A stretch of 14,617 nucleotides of DNA, taken from JACKCP01 sp034007295. Its GTDB lineage: Bacteria; Desulfobacterota; Desulfobacteria; Desulfobacterales; JACKCP01. Positions within the stretch are counted from its first letter, which is position 1, and each line of letters begins with the position of its first letter. This document shows positions 1 to 5,151 of this stretch, piece after piece. Location: NCBI GenBank assembly GCA_034007295.1, contig JAVERC010000063.1:1-14617 (forward strand), written 5' to 3'. The notes beneath the pieces were generated by a model that ran no database searches, was not told the DNA's origin, and saw nothing but the letters and a program-made list of their open reading frames with translations. Made by a program: the position numbers and the translations under genes.

Positions 1-404
1 AGGATTTATCATTTCTTCGGAAACCGCTGATCCTTCTGGACAAATCACCATCCATCAGGATTCATCATTTCTTCGGAAACCGCTGATCCTTCTGGACAAA
101 TCACCATCCATCAGGATTTATCATTTCTTCGGAAACCGCTGATCCTTCTGGACAAATCACCATCCATCAGGATTTATCATTTCTTCGGAAACCGCTGATC
201 CTTCTGGACAAAATCACCATCCATCAGGATTTATCATTTCTTCGGAAACCGCTGATCCTTCTGGACAAAATCACCATCCATCAGGATTCATCATTTCTTC
301 GGAAACCGCTGATCCTTCTGGACAAATCACCATCCATCAGGATTCATCATTTCTTCGGAAACCGCTGATCCTTCTGGACAAAATCACCATCCATTCAGGA
401 TTTA
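1..404. repeat. 56-bp tandem repeat array (7 full copies plus start of an eighth)
   Basis: Head-to-tail copies begin at 1, 57, 113, 169, 226, 283 and 339, and a fragment lies at 397-404. Units are 56 bp; copies 4, 5 and 7 have one extra A in an A-run (AAA to AAAA), and copy 7 also has an extra T. The only other variation is T or C at base 7 of the unit. Each unit contains TTTC-TTCG-GAAA, a potential C(UUCG)G tetraloop hairpin if transcribed. The unit length is not a multiple of three, so the array is not coding. There are no unique spacers, so it is not CRISPR. The window opens exactly on a unit boundary, so the array may continue upstream. Iterons, a partition site or a structured RNA are all possible. 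Confidence 0.95.
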
Positions 405-422
405 CCTTTTCTAAGGATTCTT

Positions 423-584
423 ATGAATGATGAAAAAATGTGGCAACAAGCCGCAAAAAAAACAAACGGCAGTGCCGTTCAGATAATGTTGTTAGAACGA
501 ATTGCCAAACAAAGAAGCATTCAAGCAGAAACAGGCCAAAGGCATTGCCTTTGTTGTTTACTGCCTGAGTGCAAAATTAAATGA
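423..584 (+). CDS. Small unknown protein, 53 aa, Cys-rich C-terminus
   Basis: A short open frame begins with ATG after a Shine-Dalgarno-like AAGGATT, directly downstream of the tandem array. It encodes 53 residues: a hydrophilic, probably helical N-terminal part (MNDEKMWQQAAKKTNG) and a C-terminal cluster HCLCCLLPEC with four cysteines and a histidine, which could bind metal. I recognise no family. The next gene is 97 bp away across a hairpin and an A-rich tract. The good start context and the metal-ligand-like tail favour a real gene, but the short length leaves doubt. Confidence 0.5.
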   Translation: MNDEKMWQQAAKKTNGSAVQIMLLERIAKQRSIQAETGQRHCLCCLLPECKIK

Positions 585-631
585 GACAAGCCCTACCACG
601 CTAACCATTCTGGTTTGGCTGGCAGCTTGTC
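585..631 (+). promoter_or_regulatory. Inverted repeat/hairpin upstream of the 129-aa gene
   Basis: Outer arms GACAAGC (585-591) and GCTTGTC (625-631) enclose a second stem, GCTAACC/GGTTtGGC, with loop ATTCT. An A-rich tract follows rather than a T-tract, so this is not a plus-strand terminator. On the minus strand it would be preceded by a T-tract, which also does not fit termination. A leader hairpin or operator is more likely. Confidence 0.5.
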
Positions 632-681
632 AAAAAAAATAAAATAAAAATAAAAAACAAACAAACCAAAGGAGAGAAACA

Positions 682-1071
682 ATGAGAGTTTTGGACGCAA
701 CTTTTCCTGGAATGGAAATCCAAATGACAAATGCAAATTTACCTACCAGCGGCGTTATCTCTGTATCTAATGAGCTTGATAAGTTCAGGAATATTATTGG
801 AAAAGATGTCAGTTTTGACCTTTACACTGACAGATACACTAACAGATACTACAAAATTAACGCTTTCTGCGAAATAAAACCTTATGTCCCTGTTACAAGC
901 CGGGAAAACAGCCCCGTCACAGGGGAAGGATTTTTCCTCGTGGTAACCTATGAGGAAGAACTTGAAAAAGGGATGCTTGTGTCGAGAACAAAAACCAGCC
1001 TTCATCATGAAGGCTGGCAGATGGATGGGGTTGAGGTTGAGCTGTTGGAGGACTTAGAATATCTGTTCTAA
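682..1071 (+). CDS. Hypothetical protein, 129 aa
   Basis: ATG follows the good Shine-Dalgarno GGAGAG at 7 bp spacing, after a long A-rich leader. The 129-residue product is soluble, mixed alpha/beta and acidic toward the C-terminus (VEVELLEDLEYLF). It has no signal peptide or membrane segment. An internal DNA repeat gives YTDRYTNRYY near residues 48-57. The coding sequence also contains a perfect 23-bp palindrome at 995-1017. The gene ends ahead of a structured non-coding stretch and a strong terminator, so it probably closes its own transcription unit. No family was recognised. Confidence 0.75.
   Translation: MRVLDATFPGMEIQMTNANLPTSGVISVSNELDKFRNIIGKDVSFDLYTDRYTNRYYKINAFCEIKPYVPVTSRENSPVTGEGFFLVVTYEEELEKGMLVSRTKTSLHHEGWQMDGVEVELLEDLEYLF
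995..1017. repeat. Perfect 23-bp palindrome inside the 129-aa gene
   Basis: CCAGCCTTCAT, a single C, then ATGAAGGCTGG: two perfect 11-base arms around one central base, within codons for TSLHHEGW. An arm this long without mismatch in coding DNA is unlikely by chance. It could be an operator, a recombinase or methylase site, or an RNA hairpin affecting translation or decay. Confidence 0.8.
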
Positions 1072-1127
1072 GCATCCATTTGTCAAAAAAATAAAAAACA
1101 AACAAAAAGACAAATACCATAATTATC

Positions 1128-1180
1128 TGAGGTCTGGCGGCATTTGGACCTACACCCAAAAGGTGTAGCCCTACCTCCAG
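1128..1180 (+). ncRNA. Structured non-coding segment (leader or small RNA)
   Basis: CTGaGGT (from 1128) pairs with ACCtCCAG (ending near 1180), enclosing a perfect CTACACC-CAAAA-GGTGTAG hairpin and a GGTC/GGACC-type pairing. Together with the terminator at 1198-1238 this resembles the body of a small structured RNA. I could not identify a convincing promoter, so it may simply be a 3' UTR. Confidence 0.35.
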
Positions 1181-1197
1181 CCCAAACAATCCAAATC

Positions 1198-1238
1198 AGT
1201 CCTGACAAAGCATATCTAAAGCTTTTCAGGGCTTTTTT
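1198..1238 (+). terminator. Strong Rho-independent terminator
   Basis: AGTCCTGA-c-AAAGC pairs with GCTTT-TCAGGGCT (one G:U, one bulge), about 13 bp of stem with a 9-nt loop, followed directly by TTTTTT. It would end transcription from the 129-aa gene or from a small RNA between them. Confidence 0.8.
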
Positions 1239-1242
1239 ATTC

Positions 1243-1306
1243 CCTCCGGGAGCCAGTTTCCCGGTTGGGAAATCTGCCTCCCGGTTTTTAAAAAATAAAA
1301 GGAGGA
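1243..1306 (+). promoter_or_regulatory. Hairpin leader of microprotein 1 (diverged leader-family relative)
   Basis: CCGGGAG pairs with CTCCCGG (ending 1284) around an inner perfect TTTCCC-GGTT-GGGAAA hairpin. A T-run, an A-rich stretch and the Shine-Dalgarno AAGGAGG follow. GCCTCC could instead pair with GGAGG of the Shine-Dalgarno. The order hairpin, T-tract, A-rich, Shine-Dalgarno matches the leaders farther downstream, but the sequence itself differs. Confidence 0.5.
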
Positions 1307-1312
1307 AGAACA

Positions 1313-1396
1313 ATGGGCATCAGTATGAAAAGAATTATTATGGGTGTTCAAGTAGGTGGTTTGTTTTTAACGACCGTTTATTTGTTCATTTTTTAA
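1313..1396 (+). CDS. 27-aa hydrophobic microprotein, copy 1
   Basis: ATG follows a near-perfect AAGGAGG Shine-Dalgarno. The 27-residue product starts MGIS, has a basic KR at 6-7, then an uninterrupted hydrophobic stretch ending TTVYLFIF: a single membrane-spanning helix with the basic end probably inside. A second copy at 11268-11351 shares 19 of 27 residues, all eight differences are conservative, and several codons differ only synonymously. That pattern argues for selection on the peptide. Small toxic membrane peptides of type I toxin-antitoxin loci, phage exclusion peptides and membrane regulators have this shape, but I cannot assign a role. Confidence 0.8.
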   Translation: MGISMKRIIMGVQVGGLFLTTVYLFIF

Positions 1397-1410
1397 TAAA
1401 AAACTATAAT
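1382..1410 (+). promoter_or_regulatory. Candidate sigma70 promoter for ssb
   Basis: TTGTTC (-35, three of six consensus bases) is separated by exactly 17 bp from a perfect TATAAT (-10, 1405-1410). Transcription would begin near 1417, about 27 bp before the ssb ATG. The -35 overlaps the end of microprotein 1. Confidence 0.5.
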
Positions 1411-1443
1411 TTTATAAAAACAAAAAATAAAAAGGAGTAAGGT

Positions 1444-1860
1444 ATGAGTAGCATAAATAAAGTAATCTTGATCGGCAATCTTGGTGCTAACCCTGAAATT
1501 CGTTATTTTCAGGATGGTACAGCCGTATGTAATTTTAATATGGCTACCTCTGAAAACTGGACAGATAAGCAGTCTGGTGAGAAGCGGGAAAAAACCGAAT
1601 GGCACAGAATTGTCGTTTTCAGGCGGCTTGCGGAAATCTGCGAGCAATATCTCCACAAGGGTTCAAAGGTGTATGTGGAAGGTAAGCTTCAGACCCGGAG
1701 TTATGAAAAGGACGGTCAAACCCGGTATGTTACCGAGATTGTTGCCTCAGAAATGAGGATGCTTGACAAGGCTCCCGCAAGTTCCGGAAGCTCTGTCCCT
1801 CCTTCTCCTTATGAAAACAACGGCCCTCCTGGGCCACCTGATGACGATATTCCATTTTAA
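1444..1860 (+). CDS. ssb: Single-stranded DNA-binding protein (SSB)
   Basis: A 138-residue bacterial SSB. The OB-fold domain covers about residues 1-110, beginning SINKVILIGNLGANPEIRYF, with the family signature WHRIVVF near 58-64 and YVEGKLQTR near 79-87. A short Pro/Gly/Ser linker ends in the acidic tip DDDIPF, which docks partner proteins such as exonucleases and primase. The length is slightly short of chromosomal SSBs, as is common on plasmids and phages. ATG is preceded by AAGGAGTAAGGT. It coats single strands during replication and recombination, and its neighbours (annealing protein, nuclease, primase) match that job. It probably starts an operon from the promoter just upstream. Confidence 0.97.
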   Translation: MSSINKVILIGNLGANPEIRYFQDGTAVCNFNMATSENWTDKQSGEKREKTEWHRIVVFRRLAEICEQYLHKGSKVYVEGKLQTRSYEKDGQTRYVTEIVASEMRMLDKAPASSGSSVPPSPYENNGPPGPPDDDIPF

Positions 1861-1924
1861 CCCAAAGAGGGGCAAAATCCCCTCTATGGGCATCTTGCCC
1901 CTGTAAAATAAGGGGGCAAGATGC
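1861..1924 (+). promoter_or_regulatory. Four-segment leader element 1 (buries SD and AUG)
   Basis: Segment 1 GAGGGGCAA (from 1867), segment 2 CCCCTC (ending 1884), segment 3 GCATCTTGCCCC (1890-1901) and segment 4 GGGGCAAGATGC (1913-1924). Segments 1:2 form a 6-bp GC-rich stem. Segments 3:4 form a perfect 12-bp stem containing both the Shine-Dalgarno and the ATG at 1921. Segment 1 can alternatively pair with TTGCCCCT of segment 3 for 8 bp, which would release the start. Confidence 0.75.
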
Positions 1925-2145
1925 TTACAAATTGCTTTTACCGTCCATATAAAGACGGTTTTTTAAGAATTGAGTTTCCTGCAACTGAAATAAAGGATGC
2001 TCAAATAAAAAAAATAAAGTCCTTGGGAATCTCTCTCAAGGATTTTTTATTTGAAGAAATTGACTGGATTAAATGGGATTCAGCCAAATGGAAAAAATTG
2101 TGGCATCGGGAAGCTGCCAGTCTTGATGCTGCTTTAAATTTTTAA
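1921..2145 (+). CDS. Hypothetical protein, 74 aa
   Basis: ATG is preceded by AAGGGGG, which together with the ATG lies inside a 12-bp stem. The 74-residue product is rich in Lys, Trp and aromatic residues (IDWIKWDSAKWKKLWH near 48-63), is predicted soluble and has no recognised family. It sits directly after ssb and 14 bp before another small gene, so it is probably co-transcribed with both. The Trp-rich basic stretch could contact nucleic acid or protein; this is only a guess. Confidence 0.7.
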   Translation: MLTNCFYRPYKDGFLRIEFPATEIKDAQIKKIKSLGISLKDFLFEEIDWIKWDSAKWKKLWHREAASLDAALNF

Positions 2146-2159
2146 ATAGAAAGGATACC

Positions 2160-2399
2160 ATGGAATCACATCTAAAAAAAATTGATGAATTATTAAAAAA
2201 TTGGTCTGATACCGTCCTTGAAGACGCCAAGAAGCTTTTGGCTTCGGGAATGATAGACACAGCCAGTTTTAATGATGCGGAGTATGCGCTTGCAAAAATT
2301 ATCTTAACCGCAGCTATTAAGCGGAACGAAGATAATTATGCGCCTCCATATTATGCAAAATCGTACAGAAAAGAGGTGAAAAACCTTATTTCTGTTTAA
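2160..2399 (+). CDS. Hypothetical helical protein, 79 aa
   Basis: ATG is preceded by AAAGGA at 6 bp. The product looks all-helical: an amphipathic N-terminal helix (MESHLKKIDELLKNWSD), a second helical stretch around ALAKIILTAAIKRN, and a basic tail. No cysteines, signal peptide or membrane segment are seen, and no family was recognised. It lies 14 bp after the 74-aa gene with no leader element between them, so the two are probably expressed together under the leader at 1861-1924. A four-segment leader follows it. Confidence 0.75.
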   Translation: MESHLKKIDELLKNWSDTVLEDAKKLLASGMIDTASFNDAEYALAKIILTAAIKRNEDNYAPPYYAKSYRKEVKNLISV

Positions 2400-2417
2400 A
2401 ATTTAATTTTTTTATTT

Positions 2418-2491
2418 CCCTGAAGGGACATTTTTTCCCTTCGGGGAAGGGGTGTCCCTTTTTTTATCTTTAAAGAAAAAAGGAGAACACC
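2418..2491 (+). promoter_or_regulatory. Four-segment leader element 2
   Basis: Segment 1 CCCTGAAGGGACA (2418-2430), segment 2 TTCCCTTCGGGG (2435-2446), segment 3 GGGGTGTCCCTTTTTTT (2449-2465), segment 4 AAAAAGGAGAACACC (2477-2491). Pairing 1:2 gives 10 bp. Pairing 1:3 gives AAGGGACA/TGTCCCTT, 8 bp perfect and followed by a T-tract. Pairing 3:4 covers the Shine-Dalgarno AAGGAG. Here segments 1 and 3 have both lost one base compared with the other copies (GGGACA/TGTCCC against GGGAACA/TGTTCCC). Confidence 0.75.
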
Positions 2492-3406
2492 ATGCAAAAC
2501 GTAACAAAATTCAACCCCGCCAATGCCCCTGCTCATTCCGTGTCTGATTTATCTCTGACTTCTGGAGCTGTAAGTGTCCAGGAGATTCTCAATCAGATGC
2601 AGTTAATCAAATCCCTCATGACTTCGGTCATGAAAGACGGAGAACACTACGGCATGGTGCCGGGGTGTGGGGATAAGAAGGTACTCCTTAAACCAGGAGC
2701 CGAAAAACTGATGCTCGTTTTTCGGCTCCTGCCTGAAATTGAAATTCGGCATACGGAAATGGAAAACGGCCACCGAGAGTATGAGGTGACCGTTTCTTTA
2801 TTTTCTTCAAATGGCCTCCGGTTGGGCATGGGCATTGGCTCCTGCTCCACTATGGAGACCAAATATCGCTTTAGGACAGGGGAAGTAACCCTTACGGATC
2901 GGCCAGTACCCAGAGAATACTGGAAAGAGCGCAACCCTGAACTTCTTGGGGGAAAAGGATTCGTTCCAAAAAAAAATGATAATCAAAAATGGGTAATTGC
3001 AGAAGCAGGGGAGAAAGTAGAGCATAACAATCCTGCGGACTACTACAATACTTGCCTGAAAATGGCAAAGAAGCGGGCCATGGTGGACGCAGTAATGACA
3101 ACCACTGCGGCCAGCGACATTTTCACGCAGGATTTGGAAGAGGACTTTGGCGCAAGACAGGCCAGAGCTGCGGATGAAGCGGCTGCTGCTGCCCGTCCTG
3201 TAACCCCCACCCACGAACCGCCACAGGATGTTTCTTCTGATGACATACTGCAAACCCTGAGAAGTCTGGGGGTGCCGTATAAGGACGAAACAGACGGTCT
3301 TTATGTCACGGTCCCCCGTGGCAATCAGGCTGTTTTTGAATTTGTTTCTCAAAATGGATTCGTCCGTCTTGGGTCAACAAACTCATGGCGGTTGAATAAA
3401 GCATAA
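2492..3406 (+). CDS. Phage/ICE-type recombination protein, possible ssDNA-annealing protein
   Basis: 304 residues with strong Shine-Dalgarno AAGGAG. Motifs typical of a widespread family in phages, plasmids and ICEs are visible: KDGEHYGMVPGCGDKK (48-63), LLKPGAEKLMLVFRL (65-79), and NTCLKMAKKRAMVDAVMTTT (186-205) followed by ASDIFTQDLEED. The Ala/Lys-rich helix before VDA resembles the corresponding part of Rad52/Sak-like annealing proteins. I infer, but cannot prove, an annealing role. A Pro/Ala linker at about 225-250 leads to a separate C-terminal domain (250-304). Its place between ssb and a Cas4-like nuclease fits a Red-like annealing/exonuclease pair. It is transcribed behind its own four-segment leader. 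Confidence 0.7.
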   Translation: MQNVTKFNPANAPAHSVSDLSLTSGAVSVQEILNQMQLIKSLMTSVMKDGEHYGMVPGCGDKKVLLKPGAEKLMLVFRLLPEIEIRHTEMENGHREYEVTVSLFSSNGLRLGMGIGSCSTMETKYRFRTGEVTLTDRPVPREYWKERNPELLGGKGFVPKKNDNQKWVIAEAGEKVEHNNPADYYNTCLKMAKKRAMVDAVMTTTAASDIFTQDLEEDFGARQARAADEAAAAARPVTPTHEPPQDVSSDDILQTLRSLGVPYKDETDGLYVTVPRGNQAVFEFVSQNGFVRLGSTNSWRLNKA

Positions 3407-3425
3407 AATAAATAATTTTTCTAAT

Positions 3426-3499
3426 CCCGAAGGGAACATAACTCCCTTTGGGGTGGTTGTGTTCCCTTTTTTCAATTTTTTAAACGAAAGGACACAACC
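3426..3499 (+). promoter_or_regulatory. Four-segment leader element 3
   Basis: Segment 1 CCCGAAGGGAACA (from 3426), segment 2 TCCCTTTGGGG (3443-3453), segment 3 GGTTGTGTTCCCTTTTTT (3455-3472), segment 4 AAAGGACACAACC (3487-3499). Pairing 1:2 gives about 10 bp. Pairing 1:3 gives AAGGGAACA/TGTTCCCTT, 9 bp plus T-tract. Pairing 3:4 gives GGTTGTGT/ACACAACC, 8 bp perfect, extending through a bulge to CCTTT/AAAGG, so the Shine-Dalgarno AAAGGA is paired. Confidence 0.8.
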
Positions 3500-3502
3500 A
3501 AC

Positions 3503-3736
3503 ATGAAAATATTTAAAAATATAAAAAATTCATTATCTGAAATTTCGTCTTTTTCAGTCGAAAACGGACAAGCCTTTATTCAGGGCTTTCCGCTTTTCCC
3601 GACCCCATCCAGGGTTCGGGTAGGAGAAAGGTTGTTTCAGGAATATTCGTGGGGAAAATCAGCAACATCAGGGAATTACCTCATAGAAATTGAAGAGAAA
3701 GGGGGCGACAATGAGCAAGCTCCTTTTTTTTCTTGA
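3503..3736 (+). CDS. Hypothetical protein, 77 aa
   Basis: ATG follows AAAGGA within leader element 3. The 77-residue product is mixed alpha/beta (MKIFKNIKNSLSEISSF, then GFPLFPTPSRVRVGERLF), has no cysteines, membrane segment or signal, and no family was recognised. Its last 26 bp overlap the start of the Cas4-like nuclease gene, so translation of the two is probably coupled. The arrangement suggests a small accessory partner of the nuclease. Confidence 0.7.
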   Translation: MKIFKNIKNSLSEISSFSVENGQAFIQGFPLFPTPSRVRVGERLFQEYSWGKSATSGNYLIEIEEKGGDNEQAPFFS

Positions 3737-4676
3737 AAAAACCCTGAGAGCTTTTTCCAAAGCAAAATCGGAGAAAGAGCTTGGGAATCGTAGCCTGTAT
3801 GTGGGTGCATCGGATTTATCATGCCCCCGCAAGGCTTTCCTCAGTAAAACCGTAGGGGTTGAGCATGACACTCAAACCCTGCTCAGGTTTGAAAGAGGCC
3901 ATGCAGCGGAAGATATTGTTGCTGGCCTGTTTCAGTACGGAAACTTGAAGACTCTGCGCCAGGTTGAGGTATCACATCCACAAAATCCAATGGTAAAAGC
4001 CCATTTGGATTTTGTTTTTTACGGCCAGAATCGGGTCCACATTCTTGAGTGCAAGAGTGGAGCCGTTCCTTTGGAACCGTATGGGGATTGGATCGAACAG
4101 CTCCAGATGCAAATGGGGCTTTTCAAGCTTAACAACCCCCATGTGGAAAATCTCACTGGCAGCATCTTGTGTGTGGACTTGCAAGAAGGGGAATGGCATG
4201 AGTTTGGCTCCTACCAGCTCTCCGACTTGCTGTTTAAACAAGTTGAAAAAAGGGCATTTCACATTGTTAATTGTCTGGATGGCAAAGAAGTTCCTGTTTG
4301 TCGTCCTGGATTGCTTTGCGGGTATTGTTTTTTTGAGGATGATTGCCCTGCAAGGCCGAAGTCATTGCAGGAAAACATGCCTCCAGAAATGGAGGCACTG
4401 CTTCAGTCATTTATTGATAAGGACGAAGCAGAAAAAAAATTAAAAAAGGAGAAAAATCTTATCCGGGAACAGCTTTTAGGTTTCACCGGGAAAAATTTTT
4501 TCTCCAGTTTTGAGACTGAAGAATATGTTACATCTCTCAAAGTAAATACATCTTCTGATAGCTTTGTTGTAGATAATGAAAAACTGAAAAATAAGTTCCC
4601 TGAAATTTACAATAAGGTGTTGAAGCCTAAGAAGTCTTCACCAAGACTGACAGCTTCTAGGAAGAAGAAAAAATAA
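3711..4676 (+). CDS. Cas4-like PD-(D/E)XK nuclease with Fe-S cluster motif
   Basis: The start is ATG at 3711 (MSKLLFFLEK), preceded by AAAGGGGG; an upstream in-frame TTG at 3690 lacks a good Shine-Dalgarno. The 321-residue product has the RecB/Cas4 nuclease core: E67 in RGHAAEDI, D100 in KAHLDFVF, E113 and K115 in HILECKS, and the QLQMQMGLF helix near 130-138. Four cysteines, C38 (LSCPRK), C203, C206 and C212 (CGYCFFEDDC), match the 4Fe-4S ligands of Cas4/AddB-type nucleases. A basic, coiled-coil-like tail of about 100 residues follows. By family it should degrade one strand of DNA ends, supplying substrate for the annealing protein. No cas1/cas2 lie nearby, so CRISPR adaptation is not indicated. 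Confidence 0.85.
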   Translation: MSKLLFFLEKTLRAFSKAKSEKELGNRSLYVGASDLSCPRKAFLSKTVGVEHDTQTLLRFERGHAAEDIVAGLFQYGNLKTLRQVEVSHPQNPMVKAHLDFVFYGQNRVHILECKSGAVPLEPYGDWIEQLQMQMGLFKLNNPHVENLTGSILCVDLQEGEWHEFGSYQLSDLLFKQVEKRAFHIVNCLDGKEVPVCRPGLLCGYCFFEDDCPARPKSLQENMPPEMEALLQSFIDKDEAEKKLKKEKNLIREQLLGFTGKNFFSSFETEEYVTSLKVNTSSDSFVVDNEKLKNKFPEIYNKVLKPKKSSPRLTASRKKKK

Positions 4677-4686
4677 TTTTTAAAAT

Positions 4687-4754
4687 ACCCAGAAGGGAAC
4701 AAGCTTCCCTTCTGGGTGGCGTGTTCCCTTTTTTTTGGAAGGAGCGAACATGCC
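4687..4754 (+). promoter_or_regulatory. Four-segment leader element 4 (stem includes AUG)
   Basis: Segment 1 ACCCAGAAGGGAACA (4687-4701), segment 2 TTCCCTTCTGGGT (4705-4717), segment 3 GGCGTGTTCCCTTTTTTTT (4718-4736), segment 4 GAACATGCC (4746-4754). Pairing 1:2 is a perfect 13 bp. Pairing 1:3 is AAGGGAACA/TGTTCCCTT. Pairing 3:4 is GGCGTGTTC/GAACATGCC with one G:U, and contains the ATG at 4750. Confidence 0.8.
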
Positions 4755-4845
4755 AACATGCGCCGTTTTAGACACACAAAGATACATTGAAAAAATCCGG
4801 GGAGAAATTGAAATTCTTCCTGGGGGAAGGGTGGTGGAATTATGA
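4750..4845 (+). CDS. Small protein, 31 aa, overlapping a DUF4258-like gene
   Basis: ATG follows AAGGAG at 5 bp. It encodes 31 residues beginning MPTCAVLDTQRYIEKIRGE and ending EILPGGRVVEL. Its stop overlaps the next start as ATGA, so the two are translationally coupled. The gene begins inside leader element 4. I recognise no family. It could be a short partner (antitoxin-like) of the downstream protein, or a coupling leader peptide. The strong Shine-Dalgarno and the overlap support it as a real coding frame. Confidence 0.6.
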   Translation: MPTCAVLDTQRYIEKIRGEIEILPGGRVVEL

Positions 4846-5060
4846 CTTCATTATCCTTCCACGCAGCCAACCGCACACTGGAACGAGGCTTGCCTTGGGC
4901 CGTCGTGGAAGGTTGCGATAAGGTAAAAAAAATCTTAAATCACAAGCCTCTGAAATTTGAGTTTAAAGGAATTGTGATCGTTGCGGCCCTTCATCCGGAA
5001 GGATACCCGCAAATAATAACGGCCTATAAAGCCGATTATTCGAGTATCCGAAAAAAATAA
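4842..5060 (+). CDS. DUF4258-like (RelE-fold related) small protein, 72 aa
   Basis: The start overlaps the previous stop (ATGA). The 72-residue sequence has the DUF4258 pattern: an N-terminal FHAANRTLERGLPW helix (His and Arg with an alternating spacing), then a strand-rich part with FKGIVIVAAL and PQIITAYKAD, close to the family's terminal IITvY motif. DUF4258 proteins belong to the wider RelE-like toxin superfamily, and many sit in two-gene loci on mobile elements. Whether this one is a toxin is unproven. It ends just before leader element 5. Confidence 0.55.
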   Translation: MTSLSFHAANRTLERGLPWAVVEGCDKVKKILNHKPLKFEFKGIVIVAALHPEGYPQIITAYKADYSSIRKK

Positions 5061-5079
5061 TTTTTTCATTTTTTCTTAT

Positions 5080-5151
5080 CCCGAAGGGAACACACTTCCC
5101 TTTGGGGCGGCTGTGTTCCCTTTTTTATTTTTTAAAAGAAAGGACATAGCC
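5080..5151 (+). promoter_or_regulatory. Four-segment leader element 5
   Basis: Segment 1 CCCGAAGGGAACA (5080-5092), segment 2 TTCCCTTTGGGG (5096-5107), segment 3 GGCTGTGTTCCCTTTTTT (5109-5126), segment 4 AAAGGACATAGCC (5139-5151). Pairing 3:4 is GGCTGTGT/ACATAGCC with one G:U, and closes over the Shine-Dalgarno AAAGGA. Compared with element 3, GGTTGTGT/ACACAACC has become GGCTGTGT/ACATAGCC: the C in segment 3 is matched by G in segment 4, a compensatory change. Confidence 0.8.

Noticed and set aside
1..404. CRISPR array
   Set aside because: The units are contiguous and near-identical with no unique spacers, so it is a tandem repeat, not CRISPR.
739..1008. Minus-strand frame with a VSVSVSV run
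   Set aside because: The run is the reverse of the short ACTGACAGATAC-type repeat in the real gene; no start context supports it.
1144..1440. 98-aa plus-strand frame spanning the terminator and microprotein 1
   Set aside because: It crosses a strong terminator and two hairpins and has no Shine-Dalgarno; the in-frame microprotein alternative is better supported.
3690..3710. Upstream TTG start for the Cas4-like nuclease
   Set aside because: ATG at 3711 has AAAGGGGG at proper spacing; the TTG does not.
5113..5151. Upstream GTG start for the AAA+ ATPase
   Set aside because: It lies inside segment 3 of the leader, has no Shine-Dalgarno, and the extra residues (FPFLFFKRK) do not belong to the family.
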